Shown: piece by piece, positions 11,364 through 23,085 of the stretch | Layout of the letters: every line of letters begins with the position of its first letter | Numbering within the stretch: position 1 is the first letter of the stretch | NCBI GenBank assembly: GCA_024741835.1 | Contig: JAENRP010000437.1 | Span: forward strand, 1-31,497 | Reading direction: 5' to 3' | Source of the DNA: Diplocarpon mali | Lineage: Eukaryota > Ascomycota > Leotiomycetes > Helotiales > Drepanopezizaceae | DNA length: 31,497 nt | Made by a program: the position numbers and the translations under genes | Notes under the pieces: model-generated | The model's input: only the letters and a program-made list of their open reading frames with translations | The model's database searches: none | What the model was told of the DNA's origin: nothing

Positions 11364-11839
11364 ACTAAGAAGCTGAAAATTCTGAAAATCTTAGAGTTAA
11401 GGAAGAAAATAGGGGTTTTTAGCGCAGAGCCGAAAAGGGAAAATCTAAGGTTATTAATAGTTGCTAAACAAAATCGACAGTTCTAAGTAACTAGGCGATT
11501 AAGGATAAGGTTTTTAAAGTTGATTAGAATGCTATAAGTGTTTTAAAGATGTATTTTTCGAAAGGCCGGTCTCTTATCTGCGAACTAAGAGATTGATAAG
11601 GTTATATAAGGACGGAAATCTTAAGAAATCGGTCCTTGCGTAAGTTACTAATATAAAACAGAAGGGAGATAATATAAGAATAGGCCTAAAGGAAGACCTA
11701 AAAACAAAAGGAGGAAGCACTATAAGCGGGCTCTTTTAGATAAGATATTAGGAATAAGTCCTAAGTATAGGGTATATTTAGTACTTATAGCGACGCGCGC
11801 TATCTCTATATATAGAAGATGGCCCTTTTATCCTCCTAC
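11364..11839 (-). other. Gypsy-1 leader and probable 5' LTR zone, up to the junction with G3
   Basis: No reading frame is supported. By position this must hold the Gypsy-1 leader and, if present, its 5' LTR. I could not find LTR ends, a primer binding site, or a matching copy at the left end of the window. A GC-rich near-palindrome (TATAGCG-ACG-CGCGCTAT) lies around 11786-11804, close to where the G3 coding similarity ends. Confidence 0.35.
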
Positions 11840-13684
11840 TGTCCTGCGCCGATCATATGATATATATCATAAGACCTATCCATCTTAGGTCTCTATACTA
11901 TCCTTAGGGTCACTATTTGCCTAGTCCTCCTCTTCTAAAGACGTTTCCTATTCCTCTTTATTAGTCCTATTGCCCTTTGAATATGCTCCGTTTTCTTCTT
12001 ATAAAAGGTATACCTTATATATTTTGTCTATTGGCTTATACCCTTCGGCTTATCGGCTTACTATATAGCAAGACTTTTAGGCGGCTCTTTCTTCTTCCAA
12101 GTGCTTATTACTATAGCAGTCCTTTTTCTAGTATATAATGCATCCTATATAGCCTGGTTTTAGTTAGAAGGTTGTTCCTCTCTTATTACCTTAGGCAAAC
12201 TTCATCTTTCTATTTGAAAAGTGCGCTATAGATTGCCCTTGCTCCTCTGCTAAATAATATCGGGGTCTATTAGTAGCTGAACTAGGGTGCTAAGGTCTAG
12301 ATAGTCCGTCTTAGGCAACTACTCCTGCGCAAGCCTGTAAGCTATCTAATAGGGCTAGGAACGTCGCTAGTAGCTTAAAAAGTGCCATTTGGAAGAGCCG
12401 ATTCCCAGAAATACCTTATATAAGTCTGTCTCTAATCAATCGATCGTTCCTTATACTAGTATATAGGCCTAATTGCAAGTTTTGCAGCTCCTTAGTATAG
12501 TTCTCAAGTTGGGTTAAGATCGGTTTCCCTCTTTAATAGTCTTCTTATTAGAATAGGTCAAATGTCAGCCGAAACCATCTCCTTAGGAATCTACTACTTC
12601 TCTCTTCGGTCTCGTAATTGGCCCGAATGGTCTCTATTAGCTTAGCGAAATTGAAGTTCTTATTTTATAAGTACTAATAGTAGTATATCGAGGCCGAGTC
12701 TCGTAGCATAAAAGGAAACGCTCTATACTATATACTCTAGTCTATAGAGGCTCTTTAATATAAATCGGCGAATATATAAAGCTTCTTATCAAGGTGATCT
12801 TTCCTGCTTAAGTACTAAGTTTCCTTAGTATATATCTTACTTAGATTTACAAGAGTTTTAGCCTGATCTGAAGTCAAAGGTTCTATAATATACTAAGATA
12901 GTTAAGCGTCGCTCCGGTTTAGGTCTAGAAGCGCTTTTAAACCCCTCCTTATAGCAAAGGGTAGTAATGATCTATCTTTCGATTAGATCAGCAGCATTAG
13001 TATCGGATTCGGGATCTCTAGGTATTGCGTAATTAAGGTTCGTCCTAATCAGGGTTAATAAGGTATTCTTTTAAGGTTATATTATTCGATTGTTTATCTT
13101 AAAGTGTCTGCTTTATATAAGTTATCTTATAAAGTGTTATTATTATATCTAGGGTATCCTTGCCAAAGCGAGTCTTAGCGTAGTATCTCCTATTCAACTA
13201 TAGTAACCCTTTGAGCGGGTGGCTCGCTTATTCGCATAGATTCGGCAAATTCTAAAGTAGACCTTATTCCATATCTCGGAGATTGGGCTATAACCGAGTT
13301 CGGTACTTCTTAAGTTTATGATTTGAGCTGATCTTCTAGCCACTTGTTCCCTTCTTAGTATACTATATTAAAAAGTGCCTAGCCGATCGAAACGCCCTTC
13401 TTATGCTAAATGTATACTTTATAGTACTAAAGGTCGTCCCTTAGGCGTCGTCGAACGTCCTTATCTAGCGATTTAAAATCGCTAATTATCCAATCTTAGA
13501 ACTCCTTTTAAAAGTCCTTAGCGAGGTATAATCCTCTCCTTTTACTATCTTATAGTGTCTTTCGGAAGTTCTTTGCATATTAGTCTTTTAGTCTAAGGGC
13601 CTCTTTACTAGGTTAATCCTCTTAGGGTCTTGTATCCCTTTTAAGGTCCCTTGGTGTCTAGGGTTGCCTTAGATTAAGCGGCAT
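11840..13684 (-). pseudogene. G3 gag-like polyprotein relic (pol absent)
   Basis: One minus-strand frame runs from an ATG (13682-13684) for about 615 codons; checkpoints at 12700 and 11995 agree. It resembles gag polyproteins of fungal LTR elements: a charged N-terminal half (KDVRRRLRDDL, KGVSIG), a central capsid-like part (DHLDKKLYIFADLY, then AFPFMLRDSASIYYY, then NYETEERSSRFLRRW), and a C-terminal knuckle remnant (YTFYKKKTEH) where related proteins, as I recall them, have a CxxC-x-H pattern followed by basic residues. Stops replace Gln codons, so it is dead. GC content looks higher than in Gypsy-1, which suggests lighter RIP. The expected pol to the left is missing; Gypsy-1 sequence takes its place. 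Whether it belonged to a gypsy or copia element cannot be settled from gag alone. Confidence 0.7.
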
Positions 13685-14363
13685 TAATAGTCTCCCCTTA
13701 GTTATTTCCTAATATTATCTAGATATTGCTTTACGCCTTAATAGGGTCCGAAAGAAGTCTAATATAATCGTATTTTATATATTATTATATTATTATCTAG
13801 TTGTAGTTAGGATACCGATTGCACTTCGGTTTTGCCCTAATTGTAATGTGTAATAGAACGTAAGTAGAAGAGGATAGTATCTACCTTTAAAGTAACAACT
13901 CTAGCTCGATTCGCGTACCTTTCGCCTTTTTCCCTTTAATAGTAACTGATATTACTTTATACATTTAGGTTAGTATTTAAGGTAAGCTGGAAATACAATC
14001 AAGTACTCCTTAAATCAAGAAAGAATTCTTCAATTTAATAACCTTGCTATCTATAGTAAAGGTGCTACCACTAATTAGTATAGGTTCTATACTAGTAATC
14101 GATATTTACGTAAATATAATTAAGTACTTATTATTAAAAAGAATCTATTATAATATCTGTCTATTTCTATATAACTGAGATAGTACCTTTATACCTATAA
14201 ATATCCTCCCTCCTATAGTCCCTCTTAGCCGTATATAGATATCCTTCTAAGGTCCTCCGGCTAAACAGTCGTCCGAAATACATACGAAACCCCTTATATC
14301 GCATATGGTACAGCTATATGGGATGACCCCAGGAACGAGGGCAGCTTGCCTCTTGCATAGGAA
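13685..14363 (-). other. G3 leader
   Basis: This is stop-rich non-coding sequence between the putative primer binding site and gag. A long imperfect hairpin at about 13803-13848 (arms AGTTAGG/CCCTAATT and ACCGA/TCGGT) could form in the element RNA. I see nothing else. Confidence 0.4.
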
Positions 14364-14374
14364 TCTGCGTACCA
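14364..14374 (-). promoter_or_regulatory. Putative G3 primer binding site
   Basis: On the minus strand this reads TGGTACGCAGA, beginning with the TGG expected opposite a tRNA CCA end. It directly follows the putative LTR. The tRNA is not identified. Confidence 0.4.
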
Positions 14375-14399
14375 ACAGTAAGATCTAGGCGCTACGTAC

Positions 14400-14465
14400 G
14401 AGTTGCTCAAGGCAGTTTGTAGTAGAAGTGTCGAGATCGAGAGATTGAGTTGCTTAAGGCAGTTT
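14400..14465. repeat. Direct repeat of 19 bp (period 47)
   Basis: GAGTTGCTCAAGGCAGTTT at 14400-14418 recurs with a single C-to-T change at 14447-14465, inside the putative G3 LTR. Confidence 0.8.
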
Positions 14466-14689
14466 GAAGTGACGATTCTAAAGGGGGTAGATATCAAGCT
14501 TCTTAGCGGAGGTTGAGTTGATCTTTTCTTATATTACGACTTGCTCTAAAGTATATAAAGGGGCGATAATCGAGTAACGCTGACTATATTACCTCAAGTG
14601 GTACGCTATATAATGGAGAAGAAAAGATGAAGAAGAGAGAGTCTCTAGTAGAGCTCCTCCAGAATAAGTACAGGTGCTTTACTAGCGTG

Positions 14690-14758
14690 CACGTGATCCA
14701 GCCACCTCGCTACCTTAGCGTGCACCTGACTTCGACACGTGATATAACCGTGCACGTG
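14690..14758. promoter_or_regulatory. Cluster of three CACGTG palindromes
   Basis: CACGTG occurs at 14690-14695, 14736-14741 and 14753-14758, in the part of the putative LTR that would be U3. This is the E-box core bound by bHLH regulators in fungi. A promoter role is inference. Confidence 0.45.
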
Positions 14759-17275
14759 ATGCGGCCGTAATACGGATCCTTTAGGTTCTGACTAAGTTGC
14801 CTAGTAACAAAGGCGATATCTGGTCTTATATATACTATAGCATATATAATCGCTCTAATATCCTATTAGTACTTCTTTAGATCTCCTCTTTGCTTATTTT
14901 CATTAGTAGGCTTTAACTTATTATACTTTCCTTCGATTGGAGTACGCTTTAGCTTAAAGTTGGGAGTATAAGTAGAAAGTCCTATTTAGTCTAGGATCTT
15001 CTTAATATACTGCTCTTAGTTTAACTAGAGTTTTTAAGTAAAGCGGTTCCTTATAATATAGATGCCGAGGATCTTATGAATTCCCCTTAGATCCTTAGTA
15101 TTAAAACGTTTCTAAATAGTTATAAAGAACTAATCTAATTAAGTGGTTATTTTCGCAGCTGTAGTAATATTATTAATATATAATAGCAACTTGATTCTAC
15201 GCTTAGCATAAGTAAATAGATAAGGGTTAGCTAGGCTTTAAACGAATCCCATTTCTATTAGAGTAAAGCTATATAAGAGGTTCTTATTATAAGCTAATTG
15301 TTTAAGCCTATAGATACTGCGGAGTATATAGAAAGAGTGGCTAGCGTATATAGGAATACCATTAGGTTAAGAGAGAAAAATCCGTTCCTTTATAGTCGCT
15401 TTAGTAAATGCATTTTTAATATTATACTATCTGCATTTAAGGTCCTTAGCGGCTACTATTGCTATAAATATGCAAAGGGTATCTATGCGAACTATTAGTG
15501 CGAATGTATCAAAGTAGTCTTCTCTATACTATTAAGAGAAGCCCTTAGCTATAAGCCTTGCCTTATAACATTCTAAGGTCCTATTTGCATATATCTTAAT
15601 TATAAAGACCTACTTTATTAATACTAGGTTCACGTCCTTTAGCGTTAGTTCCTCTATCTATATGCCATTTGCAATAAGAGAGCTTATCTCCTTTTGAATT
15701 GCCTTATTCTATACTGCTCTATTCTCTAGATTATTAATAGCTTTATTATATATCTTTAGAAGAGAGATTTTCATTATCCCTTTAGCAGCTAGGAACGCAT
15801 TATCTTTATCGAAGCTCTATTGAAGTTCGAGCTTATAGATCCTATATGCTATTATAGCCTAGATACGCTTAAACTTGCGTTTATTTAAGGTATCTTCCAA
15901 TTCTAGGTCTCTATTCCTCTTTAAAGGCATAGGTTTAGCTATAGGTTCTATAGGCTTATTATCTAAGGAACCGCTTTTTAATAGTAGAGGCTTATTATTA
16001 CTTATACCTATTTTAAGAATATCCTTTATTATAAGTACTTTAACTAAAGGGATAATAATATCGAAGTTGTTTTATACTTTAAATAGTTTGCAGACGATAG
16101 GAATAGTCTATTCAGCCTTTAGGCGATCAGCAGGTCGTCGATCAGTAGGTGCGCTTAATATGCTTAAGCTAAGAGAAAGGGGTTATTAATTCGGCTTAAT
16201 AGTATTACTATCGAGTAGTATACCTTGCGAATCTTTAAGCATATAGAGCTTTAAGGATAGCTCCCTTCTATTTCGAGATTTATCGAACTCAACTACTAAA
16301 GATGTGATTACTCGCTTTAGATCTAGCGCATATACTATCTATTGCTTTATTATCTATTTAATATACTTAATAAATATATACTTTCTACCTTAGTCTATTA
16401 GCTTCTTACTCTTTATACCTATAGGCTAGGACTTCGGGCTAATATAGGAGTAGTAGACGCTTTTAAAAACGCAAATATAGTCTAGGCTTAATTTCTATTT
16501 AAAATATGCCTTATATAGCGATATTCGGATGCTATTAACTATTAGTCTACTACCTATTCTATTTTATAAGTATACGTCTGCCTTAATCGCAAGGTCTTAG
16601 AATTCTAATAGCAAGTCAGCATTTTATAATAAAGCGCAATAGTTAGTCTCTGCTTACTAAATGCTTCGCTTAGCAATGCTATTCTAATAGGAACCTTTGT
16701 ATATTACAATTAGTTTATAATAAACTCCTTATTTTACCTATTTATTAAGCTTTACCTTAATCTCTAATGCGTTATTAGACTTAATAGCTATTAGCTTTAA
16801 CTAGGTCTAGCGTTCCTCTATCACTTTTTAAGTTTCCAGCTTTTTTATAAGCTTAGATTTAGTCCTAGCGCAAATGGTCTATATCTGCTAAGTAGAGTTA
16901 TCTACTATTTAAGAAAACCAATTATTTCCTTTAATTAAAGTTATAAATAGTCTAGTAGTATTAATAGATATTAGCGCTAGTATTGAATCTTTTTATTAAT
17001 TAAGCTTAATTTGCATCCGATTTCGAAGTTTTATTAGTTTGCAAATTCGGTATACTAGGCGATCCTTTGGTACTTAGATCTTCTGTTTTAAAGTTAAGAC
17101 CTTATGCAAGCCCTTCAATTTCTCTAGCCTTAGATATGCGAATCTTCTATATATTAGCTAATACCTTAATAGGCTTTCGGCTTCTAATAGCTTTAGTAGC
17201 CTATTGTCAGTCGATACTTTATTATTAGCAGCTAGAAAGGACTAGTAATAGCAGTTTGAGGTTTTACTATTTTCT

Positions 17276-17745
17276 AATTATAAGCCTAGCTTAAGAGTCG
17301 TTTTTAATAAAATCGCAAGATCTACTCGCGGTCCTAGCTTAAGAGTCGATTTCTTAGAAATAGCGAGATCTACTTACGGTCTTAGCTTAGGAGTCGTTTT
17401 TAACAAATCTGCAAAGTTCACTTACAGTCTTAGCTTAGGAGTTATTTCTACGAATTTCACTTGTAATCTTAGCTTAAGAGTCATTATTAGTAAATCTGCA
17501 GAATCTACTTATAATCTTAGCTTAGGAGTTATTTCTACTAAATTTACTTATAATCCTAGCTTAGGAGTCATTTTTAAAGATACCTTATAATCTACTTATA
17601 ATCTTAGCTTAAGAGTTATTTTTGCGAATTTCACTTGCGATCCTAGCTTAAGAGTCTATCTATTCTCCTTATCCTCGCTTAATTATATTAAGGCAAAGAG
17701 TGCACTTTCCTTAAAGGAATCCACTTATAAGTCTGGCTTAAGAGT
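17276..17745 (-). repeat. Ten-copy array of the 23-bp motif inside the Copia-L polyprotein
   Basis: Copies start at 17276 (degenerate), 17324, 17372, 17420, 17459, 17507, 17546, 17594, 17633 and 17723. The steps are 48, 48, 48, 39, 48, 39, 48, 39 and 90, all multiples of three. Each copy is 23 bp, typically ACTTxxxxTCT/CCTAGCTTAAGAGT on the plus strand. In the element's coding direction the unit reads T-L-K/R-x-x-L-x-V. The array lies between protease and the integrase zinc region. Confidence 0.9.
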
Positions 17746-18469
17746 CAATTTCTATAATATTACCTTTAAGATAATATAAAGTCTATCTTTGATTTTAGCC
17801 TTAAAGATCACTTTATAATTATTATTTATAAACTATATAAATTGATTATTGAAAACTCTTATATAATTCAACTCTATATAAAACTTGCAGTTAAATAAAA
17901 GATTAATACTTAAGCTAGGTATAAGGAGAACATTTTATAAAAGGAAAGAAACGCTAGCAATATTTATCTCTATTATACCTATCGAGTTTGTATATAACCT
18001 TCTATTACTAACTATAATAGAGTGCCTTTTTATTTTAATAAGCAGGCCTTTAAATAGGTAGGGTTTGTCAATTATATATGCTATATAACTAGTATTACTA
18101 TACCAGTCGGATTCAAGGATCTTACGAAGATCGGCTTTTAAGATATAAGCATCTTTATTATAATTATTATTTAAATTATTAAAAGTGGATTTAGGTTTAA
18201 ATAACCTATTATTATTATTAAAAGTATCTGCTAAAGTTTTGGCTAAATAGCCTTTTCCTTTGCCTTTCCTTAGTAATTGCAGCCTTTAGTAAGATAAGGG
18301 CAGTTTGCTTCTTAACTTCTACTTTAATTGCTTTTTAATATTAAAGCTAGCGACTATATCAATCAATTGCCTTTTAACTTTATAATTAGTAATATTATAA
18401 GTACTATTATAAAAGTAGCATCCCTAATGAGCTCAAGGGCTTATCCTACGCTCCTTCCTCTTCTTAGGC

Positions 18470-18474
18470 TTATC
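18470..18474. other. Gypsy-2 target-site duplication, left copy (TTATC)
   Basis: TTATC directly precedes the LTR start TGTGAC. The same five bases follow the other LTR. Confidence 0.9.
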
Positions 18475-18718
18475 TGTGACCGATCTGTATATATAGAAAG
18501 CAGGGTCACGTCCACAAGGGAAGATCATATGACCGAGTCAAAACCTTTAGAGCAATCAGCTTAGAATCAACAACTGGAGAAGCTAGTTAATGATAAGGGA
18601 GCACTGCTATATATATAAGAAGGCGGCGGGTAGCGCCGGTAAAGGAAGGTATAAGAATGTATAGGTCCCCAGGATCCTAGAACACATGACGAAGGCAAAG
18701 ATATGCAGGTTTATTATA
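18475..18718 (-). repeat. Gypsy-2 3' LTR
   Basis: This is 244 bp and on the plus strand runs from TGTGACCGATCT to AGGTTTATTATA. The last bases differ from the other LTR (AGGTTCGTCACA) only by C-to-T or G-to-A changes. On the element's strand it is the downstream LTR, next to the polypurine tract. Confidence 0.92.
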
Positions 18719-18735
18719 TCACTCCCCCCTTCGAA
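18719..18735 (-). promoter_or_regulatory. Gypsy-2 polypurine tract
   Basis: On the minus strand this reads AAGGGGGGAGTGA immediately before the 3' LTR, the position and composition expected of the plus-strand DNA primer. Confidence 0.75.
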
Positions 18736-18769
18736 AAAAGCTCGCCCTCGAGCGCTTATCTATTTCCTG

Positions 18770-21700
18770 ACTATTGTTTAAATAATTGTAGTCGTCGATA
18801 CTATCTAAGTATGCTTTTAGCTATAGATTAATATTCTTAAGAGGACTAGGGAGCTCTAGGTTCTTCAAATGAAAATCGCATAGCTTAACTAAGGCGTACT
18901 TAAAGTCTGACGCATTATACTACATCAGATCGATATCGCGATTCAGCTATAAAGCTCTATATTCTAGCTTTCCTTGCTTTTTATATATAGCAAGGAGGTC
19001 TTCAACCTTGTACTTATCGTCACCTATGATATTAATTAATAGCGGCGGGTCGGCTATTTGCCCTAGTAAAAGGTCGTTTAGTACCTTACGCAGGCGCTAA
19101 GGGTAGAATATATCGTATACCTTTATAGAGTTAGGTAACTTAAGCTTATATAAGCTAAAGACTTTATCTATAATATCAAAGGGGCTATTAGTAAGGAAAT
19201 CTAGCTTCTTTAACGGTTATTATATTAGGAAAGGGCGTATATCTAATTAAACTTAGTCTCTAGGACTAAAATCAATAGGGTAGCAGGAGCGGTTAGCTTG
19301 CTTAGCATTGCGCTCTTAAGCGTATTACAGGTAGGAGGTAGCAAGCTTCCAAGCTTTATAATAGCGCGCGGCGTATTATAGCGCGTCTTTGCGATTGATT
19401 TTAGCAGAAGGAGGCTTATTATTAAGAATATTAAGCTTCTAGTCCCAGTTAGTGCAAGGGGCATAGCCGTAAACGACCTTAAAGGGAGTAAGGCCGCCGA
19501 GGGAGTCGTATAGCAACATCAATTAGGCGTAGTCCATTATAGGGAGGAATTCGGACCAGTCATCTTAGTAGTAACTGATGAATAGGCGAAGGCGCTTTTG
19601 CAAGTACTGATTATAGATTTCGGTTTGACTATTTGTTTTGGGGTAATCGGCTATAGACAGTTGAAGTTTTATACTAAGAATCGTATTAAGCTAATTCTAA
19701 AAAGAAGAGATATATTAAGGACCCTGATCAGAGGTAATTGTACAAGGGGCGCCAAAGTACTTGAAAATGTAGTAAATATACAGTTTGGCGGTTTCTCTTA
19801 TATCGATCTTTTTATTACAAGGGATGGAAATAGCTTGCTTGCTAAAGCGATCTATAACGACAAAGACGTTGTTATAACTATGCTTATCGGTATTAGTAGA
19901 TATATAGTCTATATTAATATGCTCCTATAGGCAAATAAGGATCGGCAGAGGATGTAGTAATCCTAGCTTTTTATCACATAGGACCGATGAACGACGATAT
20001 ATATGGCAGTTGCGATAATACTGCTTAATATAGGAGGAGATGCTATACTAATAGTATTAATTAGAAAGCAGCTAGTACGTTTTCGACGCGGAAGGGTGCG
20101 TAGTCAAAACGTTATCGTATACTTCTCTAATAAGAAGGGTTCGTAGATAGTCTATATTAAGTACTATAAGACGATCTTTATATAGAAGGAGATCTCCTTC
20201 TATAGAGTATTTGCTTGCTTATGGCAGATTTGACTTAAGATTAGAATCCAGGGGTAAAAGAGTGTTTTACGCATTAGTGCTGCGCAAGGCTTATAAGCAG
20301 AGAGCGTATAGACTAGGTGAGGTTCTATTAGCTTCGAGGACCTGGTCTATAATGCGAAAGGTAGGAAAGAGGTCTGCGACTTCTAAAGTATATTCGTCGT
20401 ACTAGCCTAAAGGGCGCAGTTCTTTAAAGAGGAGTCGGGGGTCGATTTATTCTAGTTATAGCAAAGTGCATAAACTACGCTAGGAGCGTTTCTTACTATT
20501 TTAGTCATTTAGCTTATCGACGCGCCTAGTTAGGGCGTTGGCCAAAGGGTTTTAAGACCCTAGTCGGTATAAGATAATAAAGTCATAGTCGGCAAGGAGC
20601 TTGGCCTAGCGAGCTTAGCGTGAGTTGAGATCTTTGCTAAATATAAAGTACTCTAGTGCTTTATAATTAGTATAGACCTTGATTTTATAAGGTAATCCCG
20701 CGAGCTTAAGGCGGAAGTGTCTAAAGGAGCGTATAATCGCTAGCATTTCTTTATCGTAAATAGCGTAATTAAGCTTAGCAGGGGCTATAGTCTTACTATA
20801 ATAAGCGACTAAGAGCCAGTTATCTCTATATAATTGCGAAAGAACAGATGCGATAACCCTATTAGAAGCGTCGGTTTCCAAAAGACAAGGCAGCTCCTAG
20901 TGGTAGTATTATAGTACTAAGGCTATAATAAGAGCTTATCGTAAAAGAAGGAAAGAGTGCTCGCACTTAAAGGAAAAGATAAAAGGAATATTGTTTTTAG
21001 TAAGTTCTACTAAGGGCTTGGCTATTATACTATAATCCTTAATAAAACAACAGTAGAAATTATAAAAACTAAGGAATGACTAAACACCTTTGATAATCAA
21101 AGGGTACTTCCAGTCGGCAACGATAGATAATTTCTCTAGGTCTACCTCTAACCCTTCTATTAAGATAATGAATCTAAGATATTTTATACATATGATATTG
21201 AACTCGCATTTTTTTAAATCTACTTAAAGGCTAGTATCAATTAGTCGTTAGAGCACTTTTTTAATATAGATCTTGTATTCGAGCAGGTTGGACAAGTAGA
21301 TTAATATATTATCAAGGTACGCGGTATAAAAATCATTAAGGTAGTCGAAGAGGACATCGTTCATATAGCGTTAGTATATAGCTAGGCCATTAGTAAGGCC
21401 AAATGGTAGTACTTTGCACTTATACGCTCTATAGCGCGTTCTAAATATGGTTAACTCCTTAGAATCTAGATCCATGCGTATATAGTGAAAAGCTTATCGT
21501 ATATTAAGCTTTATAAAGATCTTAGCGCTAGAGAGACGGGCTAGGGTCTTATCGATCAGCAAAAAGGGGTACCGATCTTTATAAGTTAATGCGTTTAAAG
21601 CTCGATAATCTATACAAAGGCGTAAGGAGCTATCGGGTTTCTTAACGAATAGGATCGGAGTAGCGTAGGGTACAGACGATGCTTCGATAAACCCTTTATC

Positions 21701-23085
21701 AAGGTTATCGATAAGGTAAGCTTTAATAGCTTCTAGCTCTAGGATTGACATTTTATATAAAGGGGAATACTTTAAGGCCTTCTTAGCGTTCTCTCTTAAA
21801 TCGATCTTATAGTTGTAAAGGCGATAAGGAGGAAGCTGGTTACTAGCAGATTTGCTAAAGGCTGAAGTATATTCACTATAGACTTAGGGAATAAGGGGTT
21901 CTTGCGCTAGCTTAGAGAGGCTAGTAGAGAAAGAGGCAATAGATATAAGGCCTTCTTTGTACCTCTTTAAGAGGTTATGCTAGTTGCTAGTTTTATAAAA
22001 GACAAAAGAAGACTTGTAGATCAATAAGTCAATTTCATATAAGGAAGTTGTAAAAATCTCTGCTTATTTCCGATTTTTTACAATTATATAAAAGGCGTAG
22101 GCCGATATATAGTGTAAATTCACTTAAGGTAAGGAAGGTTTAGCCTTCTTCCTTTGAAATCGGGATGGCTTATAAGAATTAGCAGCAATAGGCGTTTTGA
22201 TAGCAAATGGGAAGGAATCGGTTAAAGGCCTTAGTATAAAGCGTAGGAGGCGTACGAGCTTTTGATTATAAGAGGCATTATATACTCTAAACGTTACTTG
22301 CTTTATAGGAAGGGGAGCTGCTATATCGTTAGGCACTCTAAGGCCTTAAACTCTTTGGTCTAGAGTCTCTTATCTTTGCTATACTAAAGAGGTAAGAGGA
22401 GGTATTATAAAAGGGTCTTTATCTAGGCTGGAAATACGTGAATCTGTCGAAGCTGGTTAAGTGGCTAGTAAGATAGGGAGTAAGGCGTTAATTTATTAGT
22501 CTATAGTAGCGTCTTAGCGCTTAGCGTCTTGTTGGTGGCGTAAGTTAACTAGATCTTATCGAAGGTCGATCAGTTTAGTATTTCTAGCGTAAGTAATCGT
22601 TAGTAGGTAAGAAGGAGGCCAAATTAGCCTATAGCCTATAACGTCGATTTGCATATGATATTCTTCGAACTAGCGTCGCCTAATGATTATACTATAGTTT
22701 CTAAGGTTTATAATAAGAAAAGGAGTATAAGATTGCAAACAATTGTCAATTATAAGATTTAAAAATATATAATAAGTGACTATGGTTCCTTATATACTAT
22801 TATATCCTTTAATAGGGAATAGGATAGGTAGTTAGTGAAAAATAGGTTATAGAAATTTAGAAAGAGATTTAATTAAGGAAAAATCGATTAATGCGTAACT
22901 ATTAGCTCCTATATCGAGAAGTGCAGACACCTTATAAAATAGGCCATTCTTAATAAGCTTAACTGTTGTAGTTAGAGCTTTGCTACTTAAGAGCTTTATC
23001 AAATCAAGGTGTCGCATATCTTTAAGGAGGCCTAGGAAGGAGGCTTTGCCTAGGCCCTTCCTTTTCCCTTCGAACCAGCTTTTGG
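18770..23085 (-). pseudogene. Gypsy-2 protease, RT, RNase H, integrase and chromodomain
   Basis: One frame (checked at 22915, 21751, 20881, 19621 and 19021) holds a full Ty3/gypsy pol. The aspartic protease has DIGANSYALID at about 22915-22880. RT begins near 21751 (IEASSVPYATPILFVKK, RLCIDYRALN), and YLDD reads YLDN at 21306-21325. RNase H is at 20881-20615 (ETDASNRVIASVLSQ, DKEMLAI). The integrase zinc region, with H, H and C visible (THPSASKTY, YRNCHIY), is at about 20130-20000. The integrase core spans about 19930-19480 (VFVVIDRFSKQAISI, TITSDQGPQY, NSQTEI). The C-terminus has a chromodomain at about 19023-18905 (GDDKYKVEDLLAIY, then YRAL and YNASDF), which in this class binds modified histones and steers integration. 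Scattered stops and the YLDN change make it inactive. Confidence 0.9.

Larger units (their letters stand above)
14375..14772 (-). repeat. Putative 5' LTR of G3
   Basis: On the minus strand it starts TATTACGGCCGC, which would be TGTTACGG before a RIP change, exactly where copia coding similarity stops. It contains three CACGTG cores in its first 85 bases, a TATA-like stretch near 14606-14616, and a 19-bp direct repeat towards its 3' end. The 3' end is not a clean CA. The partner LTR is not in the window, so this rests on position, start sequence and primer site. Confidence 0.5.
14773..18474 (-). pseudogene. Copia-L polyprotein, main part: gag C-terminus, protease, repeat array, integrase, reverse transcriptase
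   Basis: This is the larger piece of a Ty1/copia polyprotein cut in two by Gypsy-2. From high to low coordinates it holds the gag zinc-knuckle part, protease, the 23-bp-motif array (17276-17745), GAG-pre-integrase and integrase, then RT. The RT YVDD box reads YINN at 15169-15180, again a G-to-A pattern. Past RT it continues into a copia RT/RNase H linker (RTPIEGKYNKL, then VYIRPDIAFVTRQLSQNLKD) and stops abruptly at 14773, where the G3 LTR begins. The rest of RNase H and the 3' LTR are missing. Many TAA and TAG codons interrupt it. Homology with Copia-R in opposite orientation confirms the reading. Confidence 0.85.

Noticed and set aside
15875..16189. Plus-strand open frame, repeated on the minus strand at 30389-30757, as a conserved gene
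   Set aside because: Both are antisense to the copia polyprotein. Their similarity reflects the two element copies.
16427..16449. Further copy of the 23-bp motif (and its counterpart at 30139-30161)
   Set aside because: Resemblance is weak, the ACT/AGT ends are missing, and the position matches ordinary copia integrase sequence in both copies.
17276..17745. CRISPR-like array (23-bp repeats with short spacers)
   Set aside because: The spacers are only 16 or 25 bp apart from one long gap, are similar to each other and keep a coding frame inside a retrotransposon polyprotein. The sequence is fungal. It is an in-frame minisatellite.
19598..19930. Plus-strand open frame of 110 codons as a gene
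   Set aside because: It is the antisense shadow of the Gypsy-2 integrase core.
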